64,000 bases of DNA. Source: Pisolithus tinctorius (lineage: Eukaryota; Basidiomycota; Agaricomycetes; Boletales; Pisolithaceae). Below the pieces are notes generated by a model, which worked only from the letters and a program-made list of their open reading frames with translations, was not told the origin of the DNA and did no database searches. The stretch is taken from assembly GCA_024663395.1 (NCBI GenBank), contig JANFAH010000010.1, positions 124,001-188,000 on the forward strand, in the 5' to 3' direction. The translations under genes were made by a program, and so were the position numbers. This document shows, piece by piece, positions 44,467-55,828 of the stretch (its first letter is position 1; each line of letters starts with the position of its first letter).

Positions 44467-45123
44467 ACTGGTGTTTGGAGTATGTACACGAAACCTGTGC
44501 GTGAAAGTGGATGCTCTGCTGACTCGAGCTTATGCTACAGAGGCTTCTATGAATGATCGTACAGCACGAACCGGGGCAGGACCCAAATAAGGATGAGTCC
44601 ATTGACAACAGGAGATCACTAGAATATGTACGACATACGTGCCGAGTGAGCGGTAGGGTTCAAATGGGAATTGAAGGGATGCGTCGTCGTAGTCGTCATG
44701 CCTGACTTTGTGCTCTCGATGATCCCACCTGTGTCAGCATTAATGACTGCCCCCAGTGATACACAGCATCTTGACTTTTTGCATTGAAGACTGGGAAATG
44801 GAAGGTGCGACCGCTACGTTGAATGTAGCATCTTGGTGTGCACGCGCGATTTCCATTGCTTCCTCGGCCCTCGCTCGAACAGCCACAGAAGGATGAGCGC
44901 TCGGTGATTGTAACGGGTCCTATTTGTGAATCACTGTTGGGTGGTAGGCAGGCCAATGACAGCACCACCTATACAAGGGAATGGCAAGATAGCATCCTTT
45001 CTGATAGTAGACTCCGAGTGCAGAACCTTCTGCGACGGGCAGTGCGACTACAAGTGTAGGCCACCTAGGTCCTGTTCTTATATATACCTACTTTTTTTGT
45101 TATTTTAATTGGCCATGCACTTA
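44467..45123. other. Downstream flank of the phosphotransferase gene
   Basis: CpG-rich, no convincing ORF. Up to about 44920 it matches the flank of the second gene copy (61175-61630). The last piece, GATAGCATCC to CTTCTGCGACG (44988-45044), matches 62735-62777 instead, so DNA has been lost in between. After about 45062 the composition changes to repeat-like. Confidence 0.5.
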
Positions 45124-46102
45124 TCAGGTTAGAAACATGATAGATATTGAGAGTGGAGGAGTGCTGAACATTAAATGAATGTAGAAATTGCAGTTGCAAG
45201 TCATGGCTGACAGAAGGTGATAGTGAAGTGGCTGTGAACATGAAATGATGCAGATTAGTGAGTGGTGGAAAGGAGGGGGAAGAGAGGCACATGCAAAAAA
45301 AAAATACTGTGGATGTGTGACAGGGATTCTGTCAAACCAAGTCAGTATATCTTGTAGAGACAAGGTATTTGTCCTACAGATATTCATGTGCTGATTGATG
45401 GACTTGCCAAGGTCTTCCACTGCTGAATCACCTTGGAAACTACCATTGTCCAACCAAGGAATCCATGGCTAGTGAGACAAGGGCATTTGCCATGGAGATA
45501 ATCTCTGTCAGTGCCAAATGATTGCATTTAGCAACTGATGTATGGCTGGTACACATTCCCCAGTTTTTGCTCCAAGGATACTAGGGCAGCCAATGATTCC
45601 TTGCCAGATGTCCTGTTGAGTTTGAGGGGAGTCTTTGCAGTGGCCTTGCCCCAGGTACTGATCTGCTTGTCAATGTCCACATCACCCCTTTGGAATAGTT
45701 GAATGGCACACTCAAGTTAAAAACTTTTGTTATTATGTGATCTGATGTGCAAAATATGGAAAGGGCCCCTTGGACACCAAATGCTTTCAAAGGATCCATT
45801 CTGAGTGCTGGGATATCAGGGCACCTGATGCAGGATTACAAATGAGTGTGGGCAAGGAGCTGCAGTATGAACTGTGAGTGGAGAGCATTCACAGGTTTCT
45901 GATGATTGAAGTCTTCATGTAAGAATGAAAACCTCTCCAGGAGGTCATCACATGTCTCCCAAATTGCAGGCAAGTCCATAGACTTGGCATCTACATCATT
46001 ACTAGGACCCACCACAAGGAAATGAGCTATGATTGTGATAGCAGTGGAGCTGAACTTGCTGTGCCACATGTAAGCTGATGAGTTGCCTGTCCAAGAAAAC
46101 AA
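45124..46102 (-). pseudogene. Unrecognised repeat-type protein relic
   Basis: Read leftward: MFSWTGNSSAYMWHSKFSST...FILQLLAHTHL (46102-45836), a stop, then in the same frame CPDIPALRMDPLKAFGVQGA and SDHIITKVFNLSVPFNYSK, then a shift into DVDIDKQISTWGKATAKTP. The length, low CpG and several stops suggest a mobile-element protein, but I know no family for it. It ends before a C-type LTR at 46117. Confidence 0.4.
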
Positions 46103-46116
46103 ACATTAGACCTTTG

Positions 46117-46804
46117 TGTCTGACTGTGCATTCATCCTAGGTCCATGCTTGCTCCACAGTCCACTCCACCAGTCATTCACTTGCTCCACACCAACTCCAC
46201 CCATCCTCTATTATTTTCAAGTCTTCTCCATTCTGCCTGCTGGTGGACTTGGTACCTGTCTATCATTGGACCATTTGGACCATTCTACAGGAGGTCATGT
46301 GACCAGCCTTTGGCCTTCTCCTTGACACTGTTCAATCAGGTACTCCACAGTGTGTGCACTTCATGGTTCAGTGCCTAGACTGTTTCCTTTTTAGTCTGCT
46401 CTATGTTACCCACTGTAGGTTCCCTGTCTACCCTTCATTCATTGTCCAGGAAGTTTTACTTGAAAATTTACAAGTCTCCATATGTCAGTTCACATGTTCA
46501 GTACTCTGCTGTTCCTCAGTACAAATATCACCAAAGTTCCTACTCTGTATCTTCTCTGTCTTCTGTTTGTCAGAGTTATCTCCAAACATCTGTCTGGTCT
46601 CTACCTCTGAAATATGAGGGCTGAGATCATGCAAGGGGGTAGCACATGAGCTAAACCCAATGCCCTCACTCTGTTCCACTCCATGATGTCCCTGCCAACC
46701 CTCTGCTAGTCAGAGTTCCATTTGACTGTGTCAGTCTTGCTTCCATATCTCTCCCCAGACCTTGTTAACTGTTGGAGTTGGTCAGAGTAGGCCTGGACTT
46801 GACA
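46117..46804 (+). repeat. 5' LTR of a C-related gypsy relic
   Basis: About 690 bp, from TGTCTGACTGTG (a decayed TGTCATGAC start) to CTTGACA. It is similar to the element C LTR, with CAGTACAAATAT at 46517-46528. The primer site ATATTTGTACT follows at 46807-46817 with the same 2-base offset as in C. Confidence 0.82.
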
Positions 46805-46865
46805 GTATATTTGTACTCACACTTGTATCATCTCACTTTCTGTCCTTTGAAAACCTTACACTGTT

Positions 46866-47203
46866 ATGAGAACTTGAGCTCAATCCCAAAGAGAGGTCAC
46901 CAACAACCTTGCTGCAGCACTGGCTAATCTGCATTGTCTCCCTTCTGTCATTGAAAAACTCCAAACATTATCCACTAATGCCACTCTCACACTGAAGCTG
47001 AAAGTGCTTTGCAAGGTGGTTTCTCTGACATCCATCTGACAATCTTCCACACTCTGTTGCCTCATAACTGAGATGATGGACCAGACCCTGACCCTGATGG
47101 TCCTGATGGTAGTTCTGATGGTGGGGGGAAGCAGTGACAGGGGTACCCCAAAGACCCAGCTGAGCTGCCAGAAGACCCCCTCATTGCCCTGACTAGGGCT
47201 CTC
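46866..47203 (+). pseudogene. Gag 5' fragment of the C-related relic
   Basis: Corresponds to 21177-21510 of element C: ATGAGAACT at 46867, then TGA as the fourth codon (Gln in C). It continues through the acidic region (ATGGACCAGACC...) and breaks off at 47204 at another LTR start. No later gag or pol survives here. Confidence 0.75.
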
Positions 47204-47461
47204 TGTCATGACCATGCTGCAGTCCAGACCCTCCACCTACACCCCAGCCTCTCACTGCTCACCTCTCCCTGCCTTGCAATCCCTTACTGCCCACCTCTGC
47301 CCTGTTTTGTCACTTCTGCTCCTGTATCAGGGCAGACCTCATGCATGGTGTCTGTCAACACCTACTTGCTCAACCACATGTGGCAGTATGACTGGCAGTT
47401 GACCTATTTTCCCATTTGTCAGGTCTGAAAGAGGCTGACACTGTACCCATACCTCACAGTG
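47204..47461 (+). repeat. LTR-like fragment, TGTCATGACCATG start
   Basis: Begins like the C and B LTRs but diverges after about 12 bases; it ends at the B-type LTR at 47462. No TATA box or matching end was found. Probably the first part of an LTR from a further family. Confidence 0.35.
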
Positions 47462-48014
47462 TGTTAAGTCTGGTCCATCACTGGTCACAAAGCTGGTCCA
47501 GAGTCTGGTTGGGGGTCAGAGGGATGCAAGATACTAGATGATTGGACTAACTGGACTTAGTGACTGAGGAGCAGTGCTATTCCCTTGTGTGGGCCATAGT
47601 CAAGTTGAGAGACAGAAGAAGGAGACTGGGTTAGATGAGACTAGTTTGACTTCAGACTGAGGCTAAACAAATCTTCCTATGGCTTAAATACTAAAGGTAA
47701 ACTAGGTGTAATGTAGCACCAGAGACCAGTTGCACTGGTACAGTGGTGATTGGTAAACAAATTGGTAAGTACAATGTTACAAAGAATATTATCAAGCAAA
47801 GTAAGAACAAAGGTTTACCAGGAACTGGGGCAGGACTAGTGACAGGCTGGGTACCATGCTGGTCTGGCCTCAACTGAGCCAACAGCTTGACTGGGCACTA
47901 CCTTGCGGTGCCTCACAAGCTAACATGTTTCTGAGTCAAAGTGTCAAGGCCAGGATGAGACCAGTCAAGACTGGGGTAGGACTGGTCTAGGGTAGTCTAG
48001 GCATGGTCATGACA
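47462..48014 (-). repeat. 3' LTR of a reverse B-family element
   Basis: 553 bp, reverse orientation. A polypurine tract lies on its right side (minus strand CCAAGAGGGGGATAC, 48015-48029). A diverged form of the element B LTR; the U3 palindrome near 47888-47908 has lost symmetry at two positions. Confidence 0.82.
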
Positions 48015-48099
48015 GTATCCCCCTCTTGGAGCCAAGCCCATGAGGCTTTAATGAGGACAATGTTGGGAATGAAATTTTGGTGTCTGACCTTGAAAACTG

Positions 48100-48960
48100 G
48101 TGAACTTCAGACCAGTCCACTTCAGGTTGGTTCCCCACTTCAACATGTCTATTTGCCAGTCCAGGACACCCTATGACCAAGATTTTTTTCCCAACCTGAC
48201 CCAGGTGATGAGTGTCAAGCTGCAGGTAGGCAGTGATGATGGTGAACAGGCTATCTGGGGCAAGCTGGCTGAGCACAAGAGGCATAAGAGGCAGCCTGGC
48301 TTGCTGAGGAGGCCCAGTTGGAGGCAGAGAGGCAGGAACAAGCCTTGCCCAAGGAAGAGAGGGCAAGACAGGAGGCTGAGGTGCATAGGGTTGAGGACAT
48401 GTGCAAGGCTGAAGAGGCTAGGAAGGCAGAGGAGAGCCAGCAGGCAGATGCCCTGGTAGGTGGTTTGACTGGGGCCAGGTCCAACCTGAGGTGATGAACC
48501 CTCAGTAAGTCTCAGGGGGCCAGCCAGGCCATTGACAAGGGCAAGAGGAAGGCCAATGTGATGTTCCCTCATGCTGGTGAGAAGAAGAAGTGGTCCTGGC
48601 AACCATCTGCTAAGGTGCTTGAGGGTGCAGACAATGACAAGGTTGAGGTGCTCACAGTGCTCACAGGACTGTCAAAGAAGACCAGTGTGGGAAAGGTGAC
48701 CAGTGAAGAGAGTGAGGCTGGTCCTATCACTGGTGAGCAGATGGAGTGCCTGATTAGGGCAGTGGAGCATGTCACCAACAACATGGACAGCCTAGCAATG
48801 GCCCATAAAGAAGTCTCAAGGAACAATGAGACCTATGTTGAGGAACACTTCAAGTTCTTGAGTCTGGTTGGGTATTGTGTTTGGGATGGCTGGTTCAAGT
48901 TGGGACATGTGGAAGACCAGGTGTACAGTGCATGTGGAGTCTGGTAAACACAGGGTGAAC
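48100..48960 (+). pseudogene. Antisense ORF of the reverse B-family element, Cys region deleted
   Basis: Reads opposite to its element. It has NMSICQSRTPYDQD and a coiled-coil part with a frameshift, then VMNP and an intron-like GTAAGT near 48502. It jumps to DKGKRKANVMF, GEKKKWSWQPSAKVLEGA and ITGEQMECLIRAVEHVTNNM. Compared with element B, the stretch with both Cys triads is missing. From 49033 down to about 48816 the minus strand carries the end of pol (SKKLSEKNLGPYPIIAQAGS). Confidence 0.68.
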
Positions 48961-49450
48961 AAGTGAGAACCAGCCTGGGCTATTATGGGGTATGGCCCAA
49001 GATTCTTCTCACTCAGTTTCTTGGAGGGGCCAGTGAGAGTCAAAGTGTGGTTCAGTGGTGAAAACCAAGCAAAACCAACACAAAAGACAATAAAAGTGAG
49101 TGGTGGTGTGCCTATGCAGTACCTAGATGGTGGAACCTTTTATCTGGGTAGGTTTTGTGAGCTACAACACTCAAAGACAAGTGCTGAGGGTTGGGGGTGC
49201 TCCTGATGAAGAAGGAGCAGGAATGCAAGAGGATTGTGATGAGGTAGACTGATGTCAGCCTACAGAAGGATGGACAATGACTTAATTCAATGTTCTGAGC
49301 TGCACTGAACTCAGGGAGGACTTGGAGCAAAGCTGATTGATGATAGACAATGATAAGTGAAGTAGACAATAGTTAGACCCTTAGTAAAGTCTCAACATCA
49401 AGGCTGAGGAATCATTTACTGAGTGATGATGAAATGTGAGCAAGAGGGGC

Positions 49451-50327
49451 TGTCAAAGTCGGACAACACCCCTGGCTCCTTCTTAGGGCGGAGTTGGAGC
49501 GGGTTGGGCTGTGGAGTACAGCGGTCAAAGTCCGAAGCGAATCCAACCACTGGGTGGTGAGATATTCGACAAACAGTGAGCAGAGGGGTATGAAGGAAAG
49601 TTTCGAAGACTGAGGTCGGAGTCGGAGCCAGAGGTCAGAGGTCGGAGGTCGGATGGGAGGGCGTTGGGTTCAGCTAGTGCGCTGCCCCCTTGCACGAGCT
49701 CAGCCCTCGTATTTCAGAGGTGGAGCGGACTCAGAGGAAGTGGAGACGAAACTCCAGAGGGGACTGAGAGGGAGTCGAAGGTGGGGACTTTATTCGATAT
49801 TCGTACTGATTACATCAGAGTACTACGTGGCCTTATATACGATGTAGGCCAAGGGCGGTGCAGTACAGAATGTAAACCAATAAGTGTATAGTGGGTTAGA
49901 GTCCTTCCGACACAAGGGATAGAGGGTAGGGATGATGGGGACCTTAACTGAGACAAGGAAACTACTACAACAAGGAAGAGAGGGTAAATACCAAAGGAGC
50001 GGAAGAATGGAGAAAACTGACACGAGGGCGGAACCCTATCTAGAATGCAGGGCCGCAAGTCCGACAGCCCACATGACCAACCTTAGGGCAGAGTTGAGCG
50101 GAGTTGGTCAGAACATGGATGGGGGACCTCGGAGAGGTGTGGAGACATGTCAGGAGGGTCGGAGGAGTGCAGGAACACGTCGGAGGAGGGCAGAGAAGCG
50201 CGGGAACATGTTGGAAGAGGGCAGAGAAGCACAGGAACATGTCGGAAGAGGGCGGAGAAGCACGGGAACATGTCGGAAGAGGGCGGAGTAGGTGTTAGGG
50301 GCTTATGCTGGTGTCATGGTCATGACA
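49451..50327 (-). repeat. Solo LTR of family G, CpG-rich and young-looking
   Basis: 877 bp flanked by GGGGC (49446-49450, 50328-50332), reverse orientation, minus-strand ends TGTCATGACC and CTTTGACA. The minus strand has a TATATAAGG box near 49835. Full of CpG in contrast to the F repeat around it. No second copy in the window. Confidence 0.88.
50150..50290 (+). repeat. Minisatellite inside the G LTR
   Basis: Four to five imperfect tandem units of about 30 bases with core GGAACATGTCGGAAGAGGGC (units near 50172, 50201, 50234 and 50266). Units differ mainly by CG against TG or CA and by GAGAAGC spacing. It could vary in number between strains. Confidence 0.8.
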
Positions 50328-50605
50328 GGGGCTCTCTGATGTCTTCTCTCTTTCAGCTATCTAAGTACAGTGATTTATATACAGTACAAGAGTGTTGCCT
50401 ATGGAAAACAAGGTGCAAATGCTTGGTAACTGATTCATAACTGATAAGTAAGGAATGTAAGCAGTGGGTAATCATCTTAAAAAGCATTGGTGAACATTGG
50501 TAAGGATAAGTAAGCCAAAAAGAGAATCAGTAAGCAAAGTTAAAAGATTGGCAAGTATTGGCAATAGGTGAGTCAAGGACACTCAGAATGTCAAAGTATG
50601 AGTCA

Positions 50606-50774
50606 CTAATGGGGAGCCCCAGGCTCTGCCATTAGGGCATTTGCTTGCTGGTAAGGACTGGTAGGCCACAGGTGGCCCATGCTAGGACATCGAATTAGTT
50701 AGAATAGTGCAGCATAGGGTAAATGCTCCCTCATGCACTTTAATTCAGAAACAAAACAAAAAAAACAAAAAAAA
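50606..50774 (+). mobile_element. SINE-like retroposon
   Basis: About 145 bp of unique sequence followed by an A-rich tail with interspersed C. It is flanked by the 13-base direct repeat AAAGTATGAGTCA (50593-50605, 50775-50787). Long duplication plus poly-A tail are the marks of LINE-driven insertion. The head (CTAATGGGGAGCC) could derive from a tRNA A box, but no clear B box is seen. No other copy in the window. Confidence 0.65.
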
Positions 50775-51326
50775 AAAGTATGAGTCAAGCATTGTCAGAA
50801 ACTGGGAAAGCACACTGGAATTGCATTAGGGGGAGGCTGTGCATGTCACATCTTGAAGAGATCACTTCTAGGCCTAAGTGGTATGACAGAGAGGCAGTGC
50901 TGATCTGATGCCAATACAGTACATCCAAAAGGGGACAGGGTGAGTCAGATGTCAACAGGGGTCAAGATTTGGGGGTCCATGGGGTGACAGGAGAATAGGA
51001 GATTGCAACTTCCCCCCCCAACTGTCCTCTCAGTGAAACAAATAAAAACTTCATGAAGGAGGCTCTGTTGGAAGAGAGGATGAAGGGGGAGCATCTTCTG
51101 CTGTATCTTGCAACAAAAAGGCAAGATGTGCATCATACTCATCATGGATGTGATCAGGGAGAGTGGAGAACAGTAGATTAAGCTGTAGCTGTCACAATTT
51201 GGGAAGGATGATGGATGAGGTTGGTATGAAGACATTGCAGGGAGCAGGGAGGAAGGATCCATATGCTTCTTGGACTGGAGAGACTGAAATGACCACATAA
51301 GACCTTTCTAACCAAATGACAGACCT

Positions 51327-52250
51327 TGTGAAGTACTGGTTTACCCTCGGGTGACCAGGCTTCAAGACCAGGTGACAGGGGCTAAGTCTGAGTGGCCAAA
51401 GTCAAGGCCAGGAGACAGGGGCCAAGTCTGGTTGGACTGGAGTTAAGGCCGGAGGTCAGGGGCTAAGTCCAGAAGACTGGACTTAAGGCCAGGAGTGCAG
51501 GAACAAGACCAGTAGCATGGGAAACTGACCAGTCTTGGGGTGCACACAGGGGGAAGCCAGTCTGGGGTTGGATCTACCTCCCTTGGTCTCAGCTTATGTG
51601 CTGTACCCTTATGCAAGCCAGGGAGAGGTCCAGGACAGGGGCTGGGGATAGCTTAAGGCTCAGCCTTAGCTATAGAGTAGACTCAGGGTGTAGTATGGAG
51701 TTGAGGGTAAGACTTAGTTGATATTCTGACTGAGGGTGCTACAAAGTATGTACAGGGGTTAAATACATGAGGCCAGTCCAGAGTAATGAACATGAAGCCA
51801 GACTTGTGAATAAGCTATTAGCAAGATGATTAGCAAGAGTGAGGATAGCCACAGTGGCTGTGCTGAGGCTAATAGCTGAAGTCCAGGTGACTGGCATACT
51901 GGAGTCAGACACAGGTTTTGTAGAGTAAGCAAAAGTCAGACAAAAGGACTAGACTAAATATAGTGCAAACATGGGAAAACAGACCAGAGTTATGTCTGGG
52001 TGACCTGGACATAGACCTGGGAGGACCAGGGTGGAGCAGCACAAGGCTGGGAGGCCGAAATGGACTGGAGATAGGGGTAAAAGACTGGACTTGAGTTACT
52101 TAGGCCCAAGTTGGGTTATCTAAGACTGGAGTTGTGTTCTCTAGGCCAGAGTTAGGTTTTCTAGGCTGGACTAGGACCAGACTTGACCAGAGTTAGGGGC
52201 TAGGGGTCCAGACTGGACCAGGATTGAGTCCAAGAGTCATGGATATGACA
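51327..52250 (-). repeat. Solo LTR of family H (copy 2)
   Basis: 924 bp flanked by GACCT (51322-51326, 52251-52255), reverse. Similar throughout to the copy at 19901 but with CCGG replaced by CCAG or CTGG. It contains a partly duplicated segment near 51380-51440 that copy 1 lacks. Confidence 0.92.
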
Positions 52251-52827
52251 GACCTGAGGCAACCAAAGAACATCCTCCTAGAGGTCATACTGACAAAAAG
52301 AATGTGCTGTCCAAGCTGGATGGGCTGAGAGGGGGCAGATGAGGATGGGACATACCAGGACACTTCAGGATGGAAGCTAGTAGGAATTCCTGGTCAATAT
52401 ATATAGCCATGGTCCCTAGCAAAGGGGACAAGCAAAAATGTAGAGGTGGCCATATCAGAAGAATTAGCAAAATGAGTGTCTTTTGGAGGGAGTGCTGTAG
52501 AAACATGTGGAGCACACAGATCCTTTCCAATTTTGGAAGGTAGGATCACATGGCTGAGCACTATAAGCACATGTGGGAATGGTGTTGGTATCTGCAGAAA
52601 TGGTGGAGATATGTCAAACACTGGAATGCCATACATGGGCACTTAAGAGTTTTTATTGGTGCTTAACTTGCTTCCTTCTTTTTTCTTTGGCATTGATGAC
52701 TCATTCTTGTGTGAAGGATTACTGCCAACACTCCTGGCTGTCATTCTACAGATGAGGGCTATAGTCTTCATCTCCATTCATCAGCAGCATCCATGTCCAT
52801 GTCACCAAACACCTTTGGTGTGTGACA

Positions 52828-53046
52828 GCACATGCTGTGGAGTACCTGAGTGCATGCTGTCAAGGAGAAGTCTGAAGGGAGGTCACATGACCTCTTAGAG
52901 GATGGTCCACATGGTCCAACAGTAGTTGGGGTGGAGAAGGCTCATAAACAATAGAGGGCAGGTGGAGTTGATGCAGAGAGGGTGAATGACTGGTGGAGTT
53001 ACATGTGGAGTGCATGTGGACCTAGGACAGACACACAGTCATGACA
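52828..53046 (-). repeat. Fragment of a C-like LTR
   Basis: The minus strand starts TGTCATGACTGTG at 53046 and matches the first 200 bases of the C LTR (CCTCTAAGAGGTCATGTGAC and on). It is cut at 52827 by the F repeat. Its other half was not found on the far side, so more has been lost or rearranged. Confidence 0.6.
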
Positions 53047-53457
53047 CAAGTAGCAACAACATCTGTGGTGGCAACTCTACAGTATGTCCCTTATTTTCTG
53101 GGCTTTTAGTTTATCTGCCCCACTTTACTCTGACTTGTACCTATGTCCCATGTACTATATAATTCTGCTGTAGTGTCAGAAGAATACCACCCACCTTTTG
53201 GAGTCACCCTCTGTGTGTCTTTCATGAGTATAAGAGTCCCCAGACTCTAAGTTGTCTAATTGAGTATACAGTACCTACAGTGTCTTCAGTGTTCTCCATG
53301 CCTCCTGCATCCTCTAGACCATCACATCTCACCTTGGGCCCCCCTCACCCCAGATACACTCTTCTCATCATGAAACTGTTCTTCAGAATTTTGTATACCC
53401 AGCTCAAATACAACTCACACACTTACAGGCCACTGGAATTAAATTCCAACTCCCCTT

Positions 53458-54985
53458 ATGACTCTACCTAAACTTCTCTTAAACTTCTCTAGTGTCACTT
53501 CCTATTCCTCCTGTCAACTCAGCACCCCTTTGGATGATCCTAGGGAATTTTCCCTTCAGTCTTCCTCTAGTCACATGCTTCCCAGAAGTTGTGGTACACA
53601 ACATTTTGGAGCCCACCACAAGGGGTCTGTAGATCTGGAAAGGAGATCCTTACAACCCACTTGTCAAAGAACTGAACTCAAAGAGCTCTTAGAGCCCTTC
53701 TGCAGACTATCTATTTCTTCATCAGAAATCTTAATCCCAGTAGCTGATCCCAGAGACATTTCAGAGCCACACTCATCAGACTCAGATCTCAGTTTAGATG
53801 AGATCTTTCAGAGTCCAGAGTTGTCATAGTCATGCCCTGACCCTGGCCAGACTCAGTCTCACACTCATTCAGTCTGGCCTCAGCCTCACCAGTCCCCTAT
53901 CCCCAGATAGTCTAGCATAGTAAACACTGCTTTGCAGTGCATGTCACTTCAGTTAAGCCCTGCCCTGGTCTTGTCCCTGGTCCACCCTGTCCTGGTCTCC
54001 ATTGTCTCTGTCATACATTACCAATACTTGTCTTACCAATCATCTTAGCAATCTTTGCGAGACCAGCATTACCAGTCTCCATACTATAGTTGTCTCTAGT
54101 ATATAAACTCATAGATACTTGGCCTGTACTCTTCAGTCTGAAATCAACTAAGTTACTCTGATAATCCTGCCTTGGCCTCAGACTCAGACTGAGACCCATG
54201 CAAGGGAATAGTGCTGTAGCCTCAGTCACTAAGTCCAATCAGTCCACTCATCTGTACCTTCGTCTCTCCTCCTGATCCTGACCCCTCAGCCTCACACCTG
54301 CTTCAGTCTCTGGTCTGGACTCAACCCAGACATCCTGAACTTGACAAGAGTCCCCATCATTTTACCCAGCATTTCCTGGAGGTTTTGACCTTGATGAACC
54401 CTTTGCTCCTCCTGCCAAGCATCAAGAGCTTTTGCCTCTATCAGAACTAACTTCCCCATCATCCTTGCCATCCAGCAATTCAGAACTAGCTGCTGAACAG
54501 CTACTCCTCCCTTCCCACTCCCTAATCATAAATTCTGTTCTCACCTCTTCCACTCAAATACCCACACAGAATATCCCTGCCTTGTCTCTCAAATACTGCA
54601 CCTTCTGTTCCCCAAATTCTGAATCTGAATCCTGCACTGCTCAGCATAATGTCTGGAGCTAAAGATATGCTGCTCAGGGATTCCAGCAAAGCCCTGAAGC
54701 TTTCTAGACATACCAAAGATATCACTCATTACCTCAAAGATGTTGAACAACTCTGCCTCAAGGCTGGCCTCACTACCAGAAAAGAAAAAATCCACTGGGT
54801 TATTTGTTACACAGACCACAACAAGGCAGAATTTTGGTCAACCTTAGATGCTGCAACTGATGGCCTCAATGATTGGAATATCTTCACAAAGAACTCCTGA
54901 ACTACTACTCCAGTGCCTTGGTGAAGATTGCCACTATACCAAAGCCAATCTCAAAACCCTACTTGCTCTCTGTCATACCACCTTG
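53458..54985 (+). pseudogene. Gag relic of a further LTR retrotransposon (J), split by a solo LTR
   Basis: Begins MTLPKLLLNFSSVTS; a Ser/Pro-rich part runs to QSPE. The solo LTR at 53822 follows, and after it the frame resumes with SPSFYPAFPGGFDLDEPFAP. A one-base frame change near 54650 leads to MSGAKDMLLRDSSKALKLSR and TKDITHYLKDVEQLCLKAG, a capsid-type segment. A stop lies near 54900, and the F piece follows. 53047-53457 upstream probably holds its LTR and leader, shared in part with 57300-57720. Which retrotransposon class is uncertain. Confidence 0.6.
53822..54346 (+). repeat. Solo family-A LTR in the J gag
   Basis: 525 bp flanked by AGAGT (53817-53821, 54347-54351). It has the palindrome CACTGC-TTT-GCAGTG, a TATATAAAC box and TTCAGTCTGAAAT. 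Removing it restores the gag frame (SPE then SPSF). Confidence 0.93.
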
Positions 54986-54999
54986 GCCTAGAAGTGATT

Positions 55000-55744
55000 C
55001 CTTCAAGATGTGACATGCACAGCCTCCCCCTAATGTGATTCCAGTGTGCTTACTCAGTTTCAGATGATGCTTGACTCATAGTTTGAAATTCTGACTGTCC
55101 TTGACTCACCTATTGCCAATACTTACCAATCTTTTGACTGCACTTACTGATTCATTGCTTTTTGGCTTACTTATCCTTACCAATGCTCACCAATGCTTTC
55201 TAAGTTGACTACCCACCACTCACATTCCTTACTTATCAGTTACCAATCACTTACCAAGTGTTTGCACCTTGTTTTCCATAGGCAAGACCCTGTACTGTAT
55301 ATAAATCATTGTACTTAGATAGCTGAATAAGAAGACATCAGAGAGCCCATCCCTCAGTAATTCATTCATCAGCTTCAATAGTTGAGACTTTATTAAGGGT
55401 CTAACCATCATCTACTTTACTTATCATTGCCTATCATCAATCAGCTTCACTTCAAGTCCTCCTGAGCTCAGTACAGCTCAGAACATTGAATTAAGTCATC
55501 ATCCATCCCTCTGTAGGCTGACAGCAGTTTACCCCATCACAATCCTCCCACATTCCTGCTCCCTCTTTGTCAGGAGCACCCCCAACCCTCAGCACTTGTC
55601 TTTGAGTATTGTGGTTCACAAAAACCTGCCTGAATAAGACCTTCTGCCATCTAGGTACTGCATAGGCACACCACCACTTGCTTTCATTGTCTTTTGTGTT
55701 GGTTTTGGTTGGTTTTCACCACTGAACCCACTTTGCCTCACAGT
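55000..55744 (+). repeat. 3' part of an F repeat
   Basis: Matches F1 from about 33080 to the end (CCTCCCCCTAATGTGATTCC...TTTGCCTCACA), with TATATAAATC near 55300. It is of the same subfamily as the copy at 49034-52827. The 5' part with the ORF is missing. Confidence 0.8.
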
Positions 55745-55828
55745 GTGCAAGTTGCTTTGACTGCCTTGACCTCATCATAATTGACCCTCTTGGACAGGGC
55801 CAGCCTTGGCAGCCTCAAAGACCATGCT

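Larger units (their letters stand above)
49034..52827 (-). repeat. Reverse F repeat carrying two solo LTRs and a SINE-like insert
   Basis: The 3' end is at 49034 (TGAGAGTCAAAG) and the 5' end at 52827 (GGTGTGTGACA). Removing 49451-50327, 51327-52250 and their duplications leaves about 1.98 kb; removing the 50606 insert as well gives about 1.8 kb, the F length. TATATAAATC lies near 50370 on the minus strand. The ORF of F1/F2 is readable in pieces (LLVPFARDHGYIY; EAYGSFLPAPCNVFIP; HIHDEYDAHLAFLLQD) with stops. A more diverged subfamily of F. Confidence 0.75.

Noticed and set aside
48816..49043. Independent small gene on the minus strand
   Set aside because: It is the end of a B-family pol (matches 10790-10960), left when the F repeat inserted.
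50150..50290. CRISPR-like array
   Set aside because: The units are imperfect tandem repeats without distinct spacers, and the genome is eukaryotic.
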